The translations under genes and the position numbers were made by a program. This document shows positions 62,780 through 64,000 of a DNA stretch of 64,000 nt, piece after piece. The notes beneath the pieces were generated by a model. It was not told the origin of the DNA and searched no databases. It was given only the letters and a program-made list of their open reading frames with translations. The DNA lies in assembly GCA_002336115.1 (NCBI GenBank), contig DDEN01000063.1:103905-167904 (forward strand). The letters run 5' to 3'. The DNA comes from Chitinophagaceae bacterium UBA1953. GTDB taxonomy: Bacteria; Bacteroidota; Bacteroidia; Chitinophagales; Chitinophagaceae. Every line of letters begins with the position of its first letter. The first letter of the stretch is position 1.

Positions 62780-63550
62780 ATGAATGCAGTAATTATTGAA
62801 GACGAAACACTGATAGCAAAGGAACTGCAGTACAAAATTGCATCTATAGCCAGCGATATAAAAATTACAGAAGTATTACCCAGCGTTAAAACTGCCCGCA
62901 AATGGTTTATGGAAAATGCAGAGCCCGATTTGGTTTTTGCCGATATACAATTAAGCGATGGTGTAAGTTTTGAAATATTTGAACGTTACGAGTTAAAATG
63001 CCCCATTATATTTACCACAGCCTATGATGAATATGCAATTAAAGCTTTTAAGGTAAACGGTATTGATTATTTGCTGAAACCAATTGATAAAGATGATTTA
63101 AAAAAGGCAATTGATAAAGGAAGAGAAATTTTTGCCAGCAAAGCAAATTATCCAACCGATATTCAGCAGTTGATGAAGATGATGACAAACATGAATTCTT
63201 CCCAGCCGGCTTACAAAGAAAAATTTGTTGTAAAAGTCCGCAACAACTGGCTACCTGTTCTCACGAAAGATATCGCTTGTTTTTACAGGGAAAATCTCAA
63301 CTATCTGATTACTTTCAGCGGGGAAAAATACATACTTGACTTTACAACCTTAGAGGAAATAGAAGAATTGCTGGACCGTAATTTATTTTTCAGGGCTAAC
63401 AGGCAGGCAATTATTAATATTAATTCTATCAACTCAATAAAACTACTTTCCAACCAGAAACTGATTGTTCATTTAAAGCAGCCGCTTAAACTGGAAATAG
63501 ATGTCAGTCGAGAAAAAGCGCCTATGTTTAAAAAGTGGATGGACAGATAG
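62780..63550 (+). CDS. LytTR-type response regulator (pair of the second kinase)
   Basis: 256 residues, same length as the regulator at 56017. Receiver with EDET (7-10), D55 in LVFADIQLSDG, K in LLKPID, and LytTR domain about 150-256 (ENLNYLITFSGEKY, ANRQAIININSINS). The DNA-recognition part is less conserved between the paralogues than the receiver. ATG 62780. Confidence 0.92.
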   Translation: MNAVIIEDETLIAKELQYKIASIASDIKITEVLPSVKTARKWFMENAEPDLVFADIQLSDGVSFEIFERYELKCPIIFTTAYDEYAIKAFKVNGIDYLLKPIDKDDLKKAIDKGREIFASKANYPTDIQQLMKMMTNMNSSQPAYKEKFVVKVRNNWLPVLTKDIACFYRENLNYLITFSGEKYILDFTTLEEIEELLDRNLFFRANRQAIININSINSIKLLSNQKLIVHLKQPLKLEIDVSREKAPMFKKWMDR

Positions 63551-63640
63551 AATTAAACCCTGGCGGCTAATTCATTACCGATATAAAAAAAGGACGCAAA
63601 ATATCTGCGCCCTTCAAAATTTTATCGTGTTGTGTAATGC

Positions 63641-64000
63641 TTATACAAGTGTTGCATCGCAACTGATAGCAAGCCCCTTTCCCAATAAAGCAGAAATAGG
63701 ACAGTTGAGTTCAGCGTCTTTTACACATTCATCAAATTTTTCTTTGCTGATGCCGGGAACCTTTGCAGTTAAAATAAGGTGAGATTTAGTTACAACACCT
63801 TCAACAAAAGAAAGTTCGCATTTTGTTTCTAATGATTCCGGAGTAAACCCTTCCGCACCCAATACAAAACTCAGCTTCATTACAAAGCAACCGGCATGTG
63901 CCGCAGCAATTAATTCTTCAGGGTTTGTACCAACACCGCTTTCAAAACGGGAGAGATATGAATATTGTGTTTTACTTAAAACGGTGCTTTGAGTTGTAAG
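63641..64000 (-). CDS. OsmC-family peroxiredoxin-like protein (5' end outside window)
   Basis: 120 residues visible; the frame remains open to position 64000 and the missing N-terminus is about 20 residues. The two redox cysteines are in AAHAGCFVMK (first Cys) and ELNCPISALL (second Cys), with GTNPEELIAAAHAG as the family signature. Detoxifies organic hydroperoxides. Stop TAA 63643-63641. Confidence 0.88.
   Translation of the reverse strand, partial: LTTQSTVLSKTQYSYLSRFESGVGTNPEELIAAAHAGCFVMKLSFVLGAEGFTPESLETKCELSFVEGVVTKSHLILTAKVPGISKEKFDECVKDAELNCPISALLGKGLAISCDATLV

Noticed and set aside
63587..63618. Imperfect hairpin AAGGaCGCA / TGCGcCCTT after the second LytTR gene
   Set aside because: Interrupted stem; it might terminate one of the convergent transcripts but I do not call it.
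1..64000. tRNA, rRNA or CRISPR loci
   Set aside because: None recognised by eye in the intergenic regions on either strand; a covariance-model scan would be needed to exclude small RNAs.

Overview
The window reads as a chromosomal segment of a Bacteroidota bacterium, most likely of the Chitinophagaceae type (inferred, not proven). Support: AT-rich DNA; several secreted proteins ending in type IX secretion (T9SS) sorting domains; S46 dipeptidyl-peptidase; LytTR response regulators paired with giant two-component-propeller kinases; SulP with beta carbonic anhydrases; and the Bacteroidota promoter form TTTG-N19-21-TAnnTTTG in front of many genes. Most of the window is housekeeping and cell-envelope chromosome; one stretch (about 34.09-36.0 kb) is a graveyard of mobile DNA.

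Layout. 0-1.2 kb: asd (Asp-semialdehyde dehydrogenase, minus strand, cut by the window edge), preceded by a REP-like inverted pair, an intrinsic terminator and a tiny Lys-rich ORF that together look like a transcription attenuator. 1.3-9 kb: lamin-tail secreted protein, a kinase-fold-like protein of unknown role, a PfkB sugar/nucleoside kinase, a TetR regulator, small secreted proteins and a class V aminotransferase. 9-18 kb: T9SS cargo, obgE, CPBP protease, GT39-like glycosyltransferase. 18-24.5 kb: S46 peptidase, dipeptide epimerase, AlkA-like glycosylase, LpxH-like phosphoesterase with an abutting glycosyltransferase. 24.5-34.1 kb: cysS, then a minus-strand run rlmD - rhomboid - Ser-less rhomboid - endonuclease/exonuclease/phosphatase protein, and a plus-strand thioredoxin-like / parvulin pair. 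34.1-36.0 kb: broken Fic/Doc toxin, decayed IS982 with recognisable ends, decayed IS3 transposase ending in a perfect 18-bp hairpin. 36.0-39.7 kb: inorganic-carbon locus (beta-CA, SulP, small membrane-anchored protein, second beta-CA). 39.7-44.3 kb: second AlkA-like glycosylase, enoyl-CoA hydratase, cysE-cysK, ArsC/Spx-like protein. 44.3-47.6 kb: ECF sigma operon with an overlapping membrane protein, TraB/GumN protein and a double ABC ATPase. 47.6-52.6 kb: esterase, Nfu, T9SS protein and a C1q-like secreted protein frameshifted at a 7-G run. 52.9-63.6 kb: two paralogous propeller-kinase / LytTR cassettes flanking two lipoproteins, a globin and a small protein. The window ends inside an OsmC-family gene.

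The most interesting signals are the candidate ribosome-mediated attenuator before asd, the kinase-like unknown at 3.1-4.2 kb, the active/inactive rhomboid pair, the GTAAAAC palindrome inside the promoter of the first propeller kinase, and the homopolymer-split secreted protein. All functional statements are from reading translated sequence; no search was run.
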